Below the pieces are notes generated by a model. That model made no database searches and was not told the DNA's origin. It saw only the letters and a list, made by a program, of their open reading frames with translations. From Lachnospiraceae bacterium UBA935 (GTDB lineage: Bacteria; Bacillota; Clostridia; Lachnospirales; Lachnospiraceae), in contig DBDJ01000068.1 in assembly GCA_002293525.1 (NCBI GenBank), positions 91,664-155,663 of the forward strand: a DNA stretch of 64,000 nt, given 5' to 3'. Position numbers and translations under genes: made by a program. Each line of letters begins with the position of its first letter. Within the stretch, counting starts at the first letter, position 1. Positions 8,502 to 16,035 of the stretch are shown here, piece by piece.

Positions 8502-9616
8502 GGGCAATCGGAATAATCTTGGCGGGAGGCAATAATTACAGAATGAGGGAACTTTCCCAGCGGCGGGCCATATGTGCGATGCCGATAGCGGGGAGCTACC
8601 GGAGCATTGATTTCGCTCTTAGCAATATGTCCAATTCGCACATTCAGAAAGTAGCGGTATTTACCCAGTACAATGCCATCAGCCTGAATGAACATCTCAG
8701 TTCATCCAAATGGTGGGATTTCGGTCGTAAGCAGGGCGGCTTGTTTGTATTTACCCCGGCAGTAACGGCGGAAAGCAACTTCTGGTATCGCGGCACGGCA
8801 GATGCCATTGCCCAGAACCTGACGTTTCTCAAAAACAGCCATGAACCTTATGTAGTGATATCTTCCGGAGACTGTATCTACAAGATGGATTTTAACAAAG
8901 TCTTGGAATATCATATCGCTAAGAAAGCGGATATTACCGTGGTCTGCAAGGACATGGAGCCGGAAATCAATGTAGATCGGTACGGAATCCTGAAAATGAA
9001 TGAAGAAAGCCGGATCGAGGAGTTTGAGGAAAAGCCGGTTGTAGCCAGGACGAATACCATTTCCTGCGGCATCTATGTAGTGAGAAGGCGTCAGCTGATC
9101 GAAATGATCGAAAAATGCATCGAAGAAGACCGTTATGATTTTGTCAAGGATATTTTAATCCGGCATAAGAACATGAAACGGATCTATGGATATAAATTAA
9201 AAGAATACTGGAGCAATATTGCCACGGTAGAGGACTATTTCAACACCAACATGGATTTTCTCCGTCAGGAGACCAGCGACTTCTTTTTCCGCCAATATCC
9301 TGATGTTTACTCCAAGGTTGACGACCTGCCGCCGGCCAAATACAATGTGGGTGCCCATATCAAGAACAGCCTGATCTCCAGCGGCTGTATCATTAACGGG
9401 ACGGTTGAGGATTCGGTTGTTTTTAAGAAATCGTATATCGGTAATAACTGTTATATAAAGAATTCGATTATTTTAAACGATGTCTACATCGGCGATAATA
9501 CCCATATTGAGAATTGTATCGTGGAAAGCCGGGACACTATTCGGGCGAATTCATATCATAAAGGAGAAGACGGTATTAAGATAGTAGTTGAAAAAAATGA
9601 CCGTTATGTAATTTAG
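8498..9616 (+). CDS. glgD: GlgD, regulatory subunit of ADP-glucose pyrophosphorylase
   Basis: Paralogue of GlgC, 372 residues, that in Firmicutes forms a mixed complex with GlgC and raises its activity. It keeps the fold (IILAGGNNYRMRELS, FALSNMSNSHI, WYRGTADAIAQN, FEEKPVVART) and the C-terminal beta-helix. The nucleotide loop is altered: GGNNYRMREL replaces the GGxGxRL of active pyrophosphorylases, consistent with a mainly regulatory role. It starts on the ATGA overlap with glgC, with GGCAGGTGATG as ribosome binding site. spoVG starts 27 bases downstream and may be cotranscribed. Confidence 0.95.
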   Translation: MRAIGIILAGGNNYRMRELSQRRAICAMPIAGSYRSIDFALSNMSNSHIQKVAVFTQYNAISLNEHLSSSKWWDFGRKQGGLFVFTPAVTAESNFWYRGTADAIAQNLTFLKNSHEPYVVISSGDCIYKMDFNKVLEYHIAKKADITVVCKDMEPEINVDRYGILKMNEESRIEEFEEKPVVARTNTISCGIYVVRRRQLIEMIEKCIEEDRYDFVKDILIRHKNMKRIYGYKLKEYWSNIATVEDYFNTNMDFLRQETSDFFFRQYPDVYSKVDDLPPAKYNVGAHIKNSLISSGCIINGTVEDSVVFKKSYIGNNCYIKNSIILNDVYIGDNTHIENCIVESRDTIRANSYHKGEDGIKIVVEKNDRYVI

Positions 9617-9630
9617 CTCATAATCTGAAA

Positions 9631-9639
9631 GGGGGGGGG
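9631..9639 (+). repeat. Nine-G homopolymer serving as spoVG ribosome binding site
   Basis: The tract GAAA followed by nine G and AAGT leads directly to the spoVG ATG at 9644. The homopolymer replaces a normal AGGAGG. Its length can change by slippage, which would alter Shine-Dalgarno spacing without affecting the reading frame. Confidence 0.8.
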
Positions 9640-9643
9640 AAGT

Positions 9644-9913
9644 ATGCAGATTACCGATGTGCGTGTTAGGAAGATCACTAAGGAAGGAAAGATGAGGGCG
9701 ATCGTTTCCATAACAATTGACGATGTTTTCGTGGTTCATGACATCAAGGTTATTGAAGGAGAAAAAGGGATGTTCATAGCCATGCCCAGTAAACAAGCTG
9801 CAGACGGTGAGTATCGGGATATTGCGCATCCGATTAATTCGGAGACACGGGAAAGCATTCAGCGGATTATCTTGGATAGTTATGAGAAGGCTTTGTCAGA
9901 GCCAGGAGAATAA
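9644..9913 (+). CDS. spoVG: SpoVG family septation/RNA-binding regulator
   Basis: An 89-residue protein matching SpoVG almost end to end: MQITDVRVRKI at the start, AIVSITIDDVFVVHDIKVIEG in the middle, and FIAMPSKQAADGEYRDIAHPIN, the most conserved part of the family. SpoVG proteins bind RNA or DNA and affect septum position, sporulation, capsule and virulence in Firmicutes. The gene lies 27 bases after glgD with a G9 tract as ribosome binding site, and a hairpin terminator follows. The linkage to glycogen genes, if cotranscribed, would tie it to carbon storage; that is inference. Only the final 10-12 residues diverge, as is usual. Confidence 0.97.
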   Translation: MQITDVRVRKITKEGKMRAIVSITIDDVFVVHDIKVIEGEKGMFIAMPSKQAADGEYRDIAHPINSETRESIQRIILDSYEKALSEPGE

Positions 9914-9920
9914 GACAAGG

Positions 9921-9956
9921 AACGGACACCTCAGAGGATGAAGTGTCCGTTTGCTT
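9921..9956 (+). terminator. Terminator after spoVG
   Basis: A 9-bp perfect stem (AACGGACAC / GTGTCCGTT) with a 13-base loop, followed by a moderately T-rich stretch. It starts seven bases after the spoVG stop and ends the plus-strand glgC-glgD-spoVG unit. Confidence 0.7.
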
Positions 9957-9966
9957 CGTATTACGT

Positions 9967-10020
9967 AGCGCCAAATCGCATATTATTAGCGAATCATAGT
10001 GAATCATAACGAATCATAGG
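9967..10020. repeat. Dispersed repeat fragment followed by triple 10-bp direct repeat
   Basis: AGCGCCAAATCGCAT (9967-9981), followed by a T-rich stretch ending TTAGCGA, recurs at 46112-46137 with 24 of 26 bases identical. Directly after it come three 10-bp units beginning GAATCATA (9991-10000, 10001-10010, 10011-10020). These run into the 3' end of nadE, whose stop codon is the complement of bases 10004-10006. Confidence 0.75.
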
Positions 10021-10750
10021 GAAAGGACGGCATGGGATTTAATTTGTGTAGGTTATTCTTATGCATAGTGTCGATCTTTTCTTTTATGGTTTGATTATCA
10101 CAGGTTTGGTCGCGGATGTATCGGTCCAGAGTCTCATAGCTGAAGCCGAAGTTGTCTTCGTCAGTTTTTCCGCTCAGGCCGTCGATGGGGGTTTTGTCTA
10201 CGAACAGGGAGGACAGGCCGAGTTCTCTGCCCAAGGCTTTGAGTTCCGTGACGGTCAGGCGAGACAGAGGGCTGAAATCACCGGCAGTATCGCCGAATTT
10301 GGTGGCATAGCCGACCCAGTCTTCGCTTAAGTTACTGGTATTGGCGACACGGCCGCCGACTATGCCGGAGACAGCATAAAGGACGGTCATGCGGATTCGG
10401 GCCGGGGTATTAAAGGTGGCGATGGTATTTAAGGTCAGGCCGCTTTTTTGGACTTCCTCGTAGATGCGCTGAACCGGATCCTGGATGTTGATTTCCATAT
10501 AAGGGATACCGAGGGTCCGGCATAATTCATAGGAGATGTCAATGTCATGCTGGCTTCCCTGCGGCATCAGGACGCCCAGGACGCGGTCAGCTCCTAACGC
10601 CTCTTTACATAGTGCGGCAACGATGGAACTGTCTTTTCCGCCGCTGATGCCGATCACGGCCTTGGTCTCAGGGGAGCCGTTACTCAGGAAATAGGTACGG
10701 ATCCATTGGATCAGATCTTCTTTGACTTTCTTGGCATTAAAGCTGTTCAT
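10004..10750 (-). CDS. nadE: NAD(+) synthetase
   Basis: Amidates nicotinate adenine dinucleotide to NAD, the last step of the deamidated pathway. The 248 residues form the ammonia-dependent short type: no N-terminal glutaminase domain is present. The PP-loop SGGKDSS sits at 36-42. NLSEDWVGYATKFGDTAGDF and the following PLSRLTVTELKALG match the family's substrate segment. The start codon overlaps the stop of the upstream Nampt-type gene by one base. It is the last gene of the NrtR-pncA-prs2-nampt-nadE run. Its presence shows the deamidated route is used, which matters for interpreting the neighbouring transferase. The last bases of the gene lie in a 10-bp tandem repeat. Confidence 0.96.
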   Translation of the reverse strand: MNSFNAKKVKEDLIQWIRTYFLSNGSPETKAVIGISGGKDSSIVAALCKEALGADRVLGVLMPQGSQHDIDISYELCRTLGIPYMEINIQDPVQRIYEEVQKSGLTLNTIATFNTPARIRMTVLYAVSGIVGGRVANTSNLSEDWVGYATKFGDTAGDFSPLSRLTVTELKALGRELGLSSLFVDKTPIDGLSGKTDEDNFGFSYETLDRYIRDQTCDNQTIKEKIDTMHKNNLHKLNPMPSFPYDSL

Positions 10751-12234
10751 CAGAAACTCCCTTCGTGCAGTATATTTCTTATTTCATGTAACGTTTGTTC
10801 TTTGACCATCTTGCCGTCGCAAAACACTTGGCGGAGCAGGTTTTCCGGTTCGCAGGAGGTGACGGTTTGGCTGTCATAGCCGTCGCGGCAGTCTAAGTTC
10901 CCTTCGGTATCACGGTATACTACGCACAGGCCACGCTGGGATTTCTTGAAATTGCCGGTATCGGTCTTGGGGTCTTTGTAAATCGGTATCGGTTTGCCGT
11001 TTACTTCACAATAAGTGGCCTTGATGGCAATGCCGTAAGTGTCCCTGGTGTAAGGCTGGAATTCTCCGTCTTGTTCGAGGCATTGCATGGAGAAACTGCC
11101 GACACCCAGTAAGACGTTATTGCAGGCAAAGCCCTTGGCGGTTAAGAGCCGGTAGATGTTTTCCGCTCTTTGCGGCGTGATGCTGTCGCCGTAGATTACT
11201 TTAATGTGGGAGTCCAGAACCTTGTATCCTTTGGTATTGGTGGTTCCGCCAAAGGTTTCCCACAGGTGGCTTACTGTCTCGGTGGCGATTGCTACCGGGT
11301 CGCCGCTGTCGCCCCGGATTCCGATGTATCCGCCGTGCTTTAGGATGTCCTCTTTGAGGGACGGTATGATCTGGTCTACCATGTTCCAGTAGTCATAGCT
11401 GTCGGAAACCATGCTGAAACCGTTCTGCGGATAGATGTCATTTAAGAGCCGCTTTACCATGATCGTTTCGTCGCCGTCTACTGCGAAGTTACTGTTCATT
11501 ACGGAATGTTCCGTAGAAATAGCGCCGAAGGCCACCGGCTCTTTGGTGCAGTCACAGTTATAATAGTCTTCCAAGAACAATATGGTCGGCACGGTTGCGG
11601 TGTTTAAAAAGGACAAACAGAAACCGGCACTGGATTTGACGGCACTTTCGCAGCTTTCCTGGCCTCGCATACTGAAGTCGCCAAGAGCGCGGTTTCTGGG
11701 AACAGTATCGTCTACTGTGAGATCAAAATAACGGTTGACGATCTGGCGGTAGCGGTAGCCGACATTGGCGGAGACCTGGGTATGCCACAAGGAGCAGCTC
11801 AATGCCGTCTCCAGGGTGTTGACCAGCCAGGCATATTCAGGGTGGGTATTGGTAATCTCAAACATGGGGACTTTCACCGGGACTCGGGTTCCTTCTTCCA
11901 GAGCCTTGATCGCGATGGGCAGATAACCGAGGTCATGGAGTCTGGCTATTTTTTCGTAGTCTACAATATTATCTCCCAAGGTGCTGTCAATCATTCGCCG
12001 GTATTCTTTGAGAACGTCTTCCTTATTGCGGTTAAAGAAGTTCTCTTGAAAGGAATCGATCAGGTACTCTTTGATAAAAGCCTGCAGCCCGAACATTACC
12101 AGCATAGTATCGTCCTTAAGGCGGGACATCCGCGGCGTATAGTAGGATGTAATCTTGGTGATTCCGGCCGGGTACTGTTCGTTGTGGGTAGTTTTGTAAT
12201 AGTCAAGTAATAAGAGCGGATTGATTTTATGCAT
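10750..12234 (-). CDS. nadV: Nampt/NadV-type nicotinamide phosphoribosyltransferase
   Basis: A 494-residue protein close in size and motif order to nicotinamide phosphoribosyltransferases (NadV, human NAMPT about 491). Visible landmarks: DYYKTTHNEQYP at 11-22, GDFSMRG at 185-191 with the amide-contacting Asp (D186), STEHS at 240-244 with the catalytic His (H243), and RGDSGDP at 307-313. These favour nicotinamide with PRPP, giving NMN. Its neighbours complicate this: pncA would deamidate nicotinamide and nadE uses the deamidated intermediate. The short Prs-like gene upstream could feed it PRPP. A phage two-enzyme NAD repair pathway (NARP1) uses relatives of exactly these two proteins with ADP-ribose pyrophosphate instead. 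GGAGG precedes the ATG. Family is sure, substrate is not. Confidence 0.85.
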   Translation of the reverse strand: MHKINPLLLLDYYKTTHNEQYPAGITKITSYYTPRMSRLKDDTMLVMFGLQAFIKEYLIDSFQENFFNRNKEDVLKEYRRMIDSTLGDNIVDYEKIARLHDLGYLPIAIKALEEGTRVPVKVPMFEITNTHPEYAWLVNTLETALSCSLWHTQVSANVGYRYRQIVNRYFDLTVDDTVPRNRALGDFSMRGQESCESAVKSSAGFCLSFLNTATVPTILFLEDYYNCDCTKEPVAFGAISTEHSVMNSNFAVDGDETIMVKRLLNDIYPQNGFSMVSDSYDYWNMVDQIIPSLKEDILKHGGYIGIRGDSGDPVAIATETVSHLWETFGGTTNTKGYKVLDSHIKVIYGDSITPQRAENIYRLLTAKGFACNNVLLGVGSFSMQCLEQDGEFQPYTRDTYGIAIKATYCEVNGKPIPIYKDPKTDTGNFKKSQRGLCVVYRDTEGNLDCRDGYDSQTVTSCEPENLLRQVFCDGKMVKEQTLHEIRNILHEGSF

Positions 12235-12346
12235 CGCGCTTTCCTCCGAAATAATTTATAACAATTTTTGATAATAAAAATTATTATAATAAGATGATTA
12301 TAATAAAATAATAAAAATAATAAAAATGATAAAAACAATATAACTA
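12235..12346 (-). other. AT-rich spacer between short prs and nadV genes
   Basis: About 110 bases, almost entirely A and T, inside an otherwise tightly packed operon. It contains a 10-bp inverted repeat TTATTATAAT / ATTATAATAA (12281-12306, 6-base loop). This could be an mRNA processing or stabilising element, an internal promoter or a binding site. I cannot choose between these. Confidence 0.5.
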
Positions 12347-13135
12347 TTAAAACTCCAATACTTCAATCAGTGGATGAACTTCGGTAAAAATACTGTGCGT
12401 AGTATAGATTTTATCCAGCAGGCCGCTTTTTATCAGCTCTCCTTTCAGAATGGTGTTCTCGCAGTGCGTGACATACAGGTAAATCTGACCGGCACCCAAG
12501 TCTTTCCATTTTGTGGCAGCATGATAAAAGGTTCCTCCGAAGCTGGATATATCATCTATCATCAGGACTTTAAAACCGCTTTTTTCCGGTTGTTTTCCCT
12601 GAAAAGTAAGTCCCAGTATCCGGCCGGTGCTCCAGTCCCGCGTTTTAATTCCAAAAGCGCAAGGGAAAGCGATTTTTTCGGCGTATCTCTTACAGCTTCC
12701 CTCGTCCGGAAAAAAGATGATGTCCTGTTCGGTATCAAGCAGCCGGTCGGCCAGCTTTCTGATGATTCCGTCAACCGGCTCCGGTTCCACGTTGTTCAGC
12801 AGACCGAGCGAAACATAGGAATGGGGATCCCGTACCATGACTTTATCAAAGGCCAGGCTGTTAATAAAGTCACAGAAATATTTCAGGGTAAAGACCTCCG
12901 GTCTTTCTTTTACCCGGTCCATTCTGGCGTGAGGGATATAGGGCATCTTAAGGGTCAGTTTTTTGATGCCGTATTTTTCCCGCAGGTGTCTGGCAATAAA
13001 GTATAAAATCATTTCTTCATCTTTTTCATAGATCCATTCCAGCATGACTTCCGGACTATCGACAGAGATAATAAGTCTCGGTGTTTCGTCAGGAAAACGT
13101 TCCACAGTCACCGGAATATCATTGATTGTAAACAT
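12347..13135 (-). CDS. Short PRPP-synthetase-like protein of the NAD operon
   Basis: A 262-residue pyrophosphokinase/phosphoribosyltransferase-fold protein, clearly shorter than the housekeeping Prs at 1.9-3.1 kb. It has PHARMDR at 68-74 (equivalent of YARQDR), DPHS at 103-106 and the ribose-phosphate loop LMIDDISSFGGT at 191-202. Such short Prs-like proteins are often paired with NadV in bacteria and phages, where they supply PRPP for nicotinamide salvage. In phage NARP1 the homologue pyrophosphorylates ADP-ribose instead. The loop residues SSFGGT differ from the TGGT of classical Prs. pncA ends one base upstream and nadV follows after an AT-rich spacer. Substrate (ribose 5-phosphate or ADP-ribose) is open. 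Confidence 0.85.
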   Translation of the reverse strand: MFTINDIPVTVERFPDETPRLIISVDSPEVMLEWIYEKDEEMILYFIARHLREKYGIKKLTLKMPYIPHARMDRVKERPEVFTLKYFCDFINSLAFDKVMVRDPHSYVSLGLLNNVEPEPVDGIIRKLADRLLDTEQDIIFFPDEGSCKRYAEKIAFPCAFGIKTRDWSTGRILGLTFQGKQPEKSGFKVLMIDDISSFGGTFYHAATKWKDLGAGQIYLYVTHCENTILKGELIKSGLLDKIYTTHSIFTEVHPLIEVLEF

Positions 13136-13136
13136 C

Positions 13137-13661
13137 CTAAGCCTCCCCGTTCAGAATCGTTATCTGGCACATCTTCATGGTTAATAAGGCCGCTTTATGG
13201 CTTTCTTCCGTCACCCCGGCGCAGCATAAGGCATCTACGCTTACTTCCGTCTCCGGCAGCTGGGCTTTCAGAATCAAAGCATTGGAAACCACACAGATAT
13301 CGGTGCACAAGCCACAGAGCTCGATGGCCGCATAATCGGCAGCGGCAATCTTCCGGGCCAGTTCCAGTGAACCGAAGTTGGGTTTATCAAAGACTTCGTG
13401 GCCGGCCAGATCCAGTCCTTCGGTGATCAGATGTCCTTCCGTACCGATAATACAGTGTTCTACCGGAAGATAGCGGCCCTCCTGAGTAGAAAGGTAATTT
13501 TCATAGTGGGTGTCGCGGGTAAAAAGAATGTCGTTGTTATTGCGCTGATATTCTTCGATCTTTGCCTTTACAGGAGTTACGATCTTTTCTGCCTGGGGGG
13601 AGCCTAGCGAACCGGTTATAAAGTCATTCTGCATGTCAATCACAACTAAAAGTTTTTTCAT
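13137..13661 (-). CDS. pncA: Nicotinamidase / isochorismatase-family hydrolase
   Basis: Cysteine hydrolase of 174 residues that would convert nicotinamide to nicotinate. The family triad is visible as D9 (VVIDMQNDF), K93 (FDKPNFGS) and C123 (GLCTDICV), with D50 and H52 in FTRDTH as likely metal ligands. The start is set at the ATG at 13661 because AAAGGAGG stands seven bases before it; a longer reading frame upstream would run into the NrtR gene. Placement between an NrtR regulator and NAD salvage genes makes nicotinamidase much more likely than another isochorismatase-type activity. It may compete with the Nampt-type enzyme for nicotinamide. Confidence 0.9.
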   Translation of the reverse strand: MKKLLVVIDMQNDFITGSLGSPQAEKIVTPVKAKIEEYQRNNNDILFTRDTHYENYLSTQEGRYLPVEHCIIGTEGHLITEGLDLAGHEVFDKPNFGSLELARKIAAADYAAIELCGLCTDICVVSNALILKAQLPETEVSVDALCCAGVTEESHKAALLTMKMCQITILNGEA

Positions 13662-13710
13662 TTTAGACCTCCTTTGGTTGTTGGGGTATGATGAGATAGA
13701 TTCATATTCA

Positions 13711-14421
13711 TTATTTCTGTCTCCGGGTGTACAGCTTTGCCGGCCGGTGTCCTTTATCACTTGTGGAATGGCCGGTTTCCGCCACCATATCCATGATCTT
13801 GCGACGAAAATTGGCGGCCTGTTCTTTTTTCCCTAAGATGGTTTCATAAACATTCTGAAGCTGTGTTAAGGTGAATGCTTCCGGCAGCAGGTGAAAGACG
13901 ATATTGCTGTACTGTATTTTGGACTGCAGCCGTTCAATTGCCATATGGATGATCTCACAGTGGTCAAATCCGATATCCTCTTCGGACAGCAGAAGGTCGT
14001 TATCCTGAAAAAAGAATGGCTGGCCGGAAACATTCTTGACGGTAAACCAGACCGATTCCTTTTTGAAGGCATCCGACGTATCTTCATCCATCAGTCCCAG
14101 ATAGGATAAGGAAATGACTCTTGCCCGGGGATCACGGTCAACCCGGCAGAACGTATAAAGCTGTTCCAGATAGCAGCGGTTCACATGTGACTTCTCGAAT
14201 ATTTTGCGGCGGATATTATCCTCCGGCATTTCATCAATATTCAAAAAACCTCCCGGCAGACACCAACAATCCTGATAAGGGGACTCTGTCCTTCGATAGA
14301 GCAGGATCCGCAGTTCTGTTTCCGGAAGTTTCCGGTAATTATCGGTTTTTTGCTCTTTCAGGGTTAAGACAACCGCATCGGTACAGACAAAAGGATGTTC
14401 ATATTGAAAAATTGATTTCAT
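13711..14421 (-). CDS. nrtR: NrtR-type NUDIX-domain transcriptional regulator of NAD metabolism
   Basis: A 236-residue protein with an N-terminal NUDIX domain (about 10-150) and a C-terminal winged helix (about 155-230: FTLTQLQNVYETILG, then KEQAANFRRKIMDMV). NrtR repressors sense ADP-ribose or related NAD products and control NAD biosynthesis and salvage. The NUDIX box is degenerate: after GGFLNIDE the catalytic REUxEE is replaced by RRKIFEKS, so it should bind but not hydrolyse its ligand, as in known NrtRs. Start: ATG at 14421, eight bases after GGAGG within GGAGGTGATC; a GTG three codons upstream lies inside that ribosome binding site. First gene of the NAD operon, so probably autoregulated through the palindrome upstream. 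Confidence 0.9.
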   Translation of the reverse strand: MKSIFQYEHPFVCTDAVVLTLKEQKTDNYRKLPETELRILLYRRTESPYQDCWCLPGGFLNIDEMPEDNIRRKIFEKSHVNRCYLEQLYTFCRVDRDPRARVISLSYLGLMDEDTSDAFKKESVWFTVKNVSGQPFFFQDNDLLLSEEDIGFDHCEIIHMAIERLQSKIQYSNIVFHLLPEAFTLTQLQNVYETILGKKEQAANFRRKIMDMVAETGHSTSDKGHRPAKLYTRRQK

Positions 14422-14448
14422 AGCGATCACCTCCCTTCTGTTATTACT

Positions 14449-14506
14449 TATTAGTTATTATCAATATGATAATAACTAATATATCATAAGAATAACCTTT
14501 TGTAAA
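14449..14506 (-). promoter_or_regulatory. NAD-operon promoter with NrtR operator palindrome
   Basis: On the minus strand TTTACA (14501-14506), a 17-base spacer and TATATT (14478-14483) form a near-consensus promoter. Overlapping the -10 is a perfect inverted repeat: 15-base arms TATTAGTTATTATCA and its complement at 14449-14463 and 14467-14481, with a 3-base centre. A repressor bound there would block RNA polymerase. The adjacent regulator gene makes NrtR the obvious candidate. Confidence 0.82.
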
Positions 14507-14577
14507 CAGTTTTTTAAATATTGTGCAATTAGTCACAATCTTCTTGATAAACAGCGTCACTTTTGTGCATATTAACA

Positions 14578-14610
14578 TTGTAATATTCATTCATAGGTAT
14601 ATAATGAATA
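14578..14610 (+). promoter_or_regulatory. A/V-ATPase operon promoter with inverted repeat
   Basis: TTGTAA (14578-14583), 16-base spacer, TATAAT (14600-14605). An 8-bp inverted repeat TATTCATT / AATGAATA (14584-14591 and 14603-14610) fills the spacer and covers the -10, so it may be an operator. It differs in sequence from the NrtR palindrome 100 bases away. Confidence 0.65.
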
Positions 14611-14658
14611 AGGGCGCGAGGAATGACAAAAACAGTATTTTTAGTAAAGGTGGATCCC

Positions 14659-14982
14659 ATGAATCAATCGGTAGATAATGTAATAGACCGTCTGTCGGAA
14701 ATCGAAGCAAGAGCAGTGAAGATCTCGGACGAAACAGAAAATAAAATCAGATACCTTGCTGACCGGATGGAGCAAAAGAAGAAAGCATATGATGAAAAGC
14801 TTCTTAAAGAAACTGCCGATAGGCTAAATCGGCTTGGCAACGGGATGAATGAACAAATGGAAAGTGAAATAACCCGATTGCAGCAGGAAGCTGATCAAGC
14901 AATGAAGGAGATGCAGGAAAAATTCACGAAGCAGCTTGAGGAAATCACAGATCAGCTTGTCAGATCCATGATAAAGGTGTAG
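14659..14982 (+). CDS. A/V-type ATPase subunit G/H-like coiled-coil protein
   Basis: A 107-residue, highly charged, almost entirely helical protein (heptad-like pattern from residue 5 to the end, few prolines or glycines). It is the first gene of the ATPase operon, the position of NtpF/AhaH, the peripheral-stalk subunit that pairs with subunit E. Sequence identity to known G subunits is not obvious by eye, so the assignment rests on size, coiled coil and position. The ATG at 14659 is preferred because AAAGGTGG ends six bases before it. An ATG at 14623 has its GAGG only one base away, too close to work well. The next gene begins three bases downstream. Confidence 0.75.
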   Translation: MNQSVDNVIDRLSEIEARAVKISDETENKIRYLADRMEQKKKAYDEKLLKETADRLNRLGNGMNEQMESEITRLQQEADQAMKEMQEKFTKQLEEITDQLVRSMIKV

Positions 14983-14985
14983 GAG

Positions 14986-16023
14986 ATGCGGGGAATATTG
15001 TCATATAGCGGAATGTCGGCCAAGATACGGGCTATGTCCGCAGGACTGGTTAAGAAAGAAGAATATGAAGAAATGTCACAGCTGGAAACCGTTTCAGAAG
15101 TTGCCGCCTATTTAAACCGCTTTCCGTCCTATCAAAATCTGTTTATCGTAGGTGCTGACGGCATCCGCAGAAGCAGTATGGAAGACCTCCTTAATTTTTC
15201 CGTGTTCAGGGATTTTCATAAGATATACATGTTTGCCGGAACCGCACAGAGAAAGTTTTTGGATGTTTATTATCTGCATCTGGAAAACGCTCGGCTTAAG
15301 AGGTATCTGCGGAATATATTTGACGGACGGACACAGGATTCATATGGATATCAGGAGGATATCGCTTTCTTTCAAAAGCACTCGGCTCTTGATATTCAAC
15401 TGTTAAGTCAGGCCAGAAGTGCGGAAGCATTTCGGGAAGCATTAAAAGATACGGTTTTTTATCCGCTCCTGAAAGCATTAGATGAAGGGGGGAAAACCTC
15501 TTTATTTGAATATGAGAATGCCATCAACCTTTATTTTTTAAAGAAGATGTTCATGGAATATAAAAAAATCTTGAAAAATCAGGATCTGGAGGCTATTCAT
15601 GAGATCTTGGGAATGGAAATGGATCTGCTGAACCTTCAATGGATTTACCGGGCCAAGCGTTATTATCGGCTTAAACCTGACGATATCCGCTCAATCCTGA
15701 TACCGATATATTATAAGCTGAAAGAGGATGCCGTCCGGCAACTCATTGAAGCACCCGGTGCCGAAGAGATCCTGAGCTTACTGAACCAGACCTATTATGC
15801 CCGGTATATCGATGAGGAAATCAACGCCATAGCTATTGAAGGATTGTACCGCAAGGTGATTGGCAAGATCAGAAGCCTGTATATTTTAAAATATCCTTAT
15901 TCGGCGGCCTGTATGGAAAACTATCTGGCCAGGAAAGAAGAAGAAGTGGATAAGCTGACAACCTTATTGGAAGGGGTAAGATTTGGGATCGGCGCTCAGG
16001 AAATAAGGAGTTATATTGGATAA
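14986..16023 (+). CDS. ntpC: A/V-type ATP synthase subunit C (subunit d-like)
   Basis: A 345-residue helical protein of the AC39/subunit d family, the socket that joins the central stalk (D and F) to the membrane ring of K subunits. The N-terminal YSGMSAKIRAMSAGLVKKEEYEEM and the repeated three-helix arrangement with conserved tyrosines and arginines are typical. It follows the G-like gene by three bases, with AGGTG as ribosome binding site, and precedes subunit I by a few bases. In the E. hirae operon ntpC lies after ntpE; here it lies before the I gene, so gene order differs while the content is complete. Confidence 0.9.
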   Translation: MRGILSYSGMSAKIRAMSAGLVKKEEYEEMSQLETVSEVAAYLNRFPSYQNLFIVGADGIRRSSMEDLLNFSVFRDFHKIYMFAGTAQRKFLDVYYLHLENARLKRYLRNIFDGRTQDSYGYQEDIAFFQKHSALDIQLLSQARSAEAFREALKDTVFYPLLKALDEGGKTSLFEYENAINLYFLKKMFMEYKKILKNQDLEAIHEILGMEMDLLNLQWIYRAKRYYRLKPDDIRSILIPIYYKLKEDAVRQLIEAPGAEEILSLLNQTYYARYIDEEINAIAIEGLYRKVIGKIRSLYILKYPYSAACMENYLARKEEEVDKLTTLLEGVRFGIGAQEIRSYIG

Positions 16024-16035
16024 GAGGTGAGAAAA

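Noticed and set aside
10004..14421. NAD operon as part of a prophage carrying NARP1
   Set aside because: No integrase, structural, lysis or attachment-site sequences flank it. The operon has its own regulator and housekeeping nadE.
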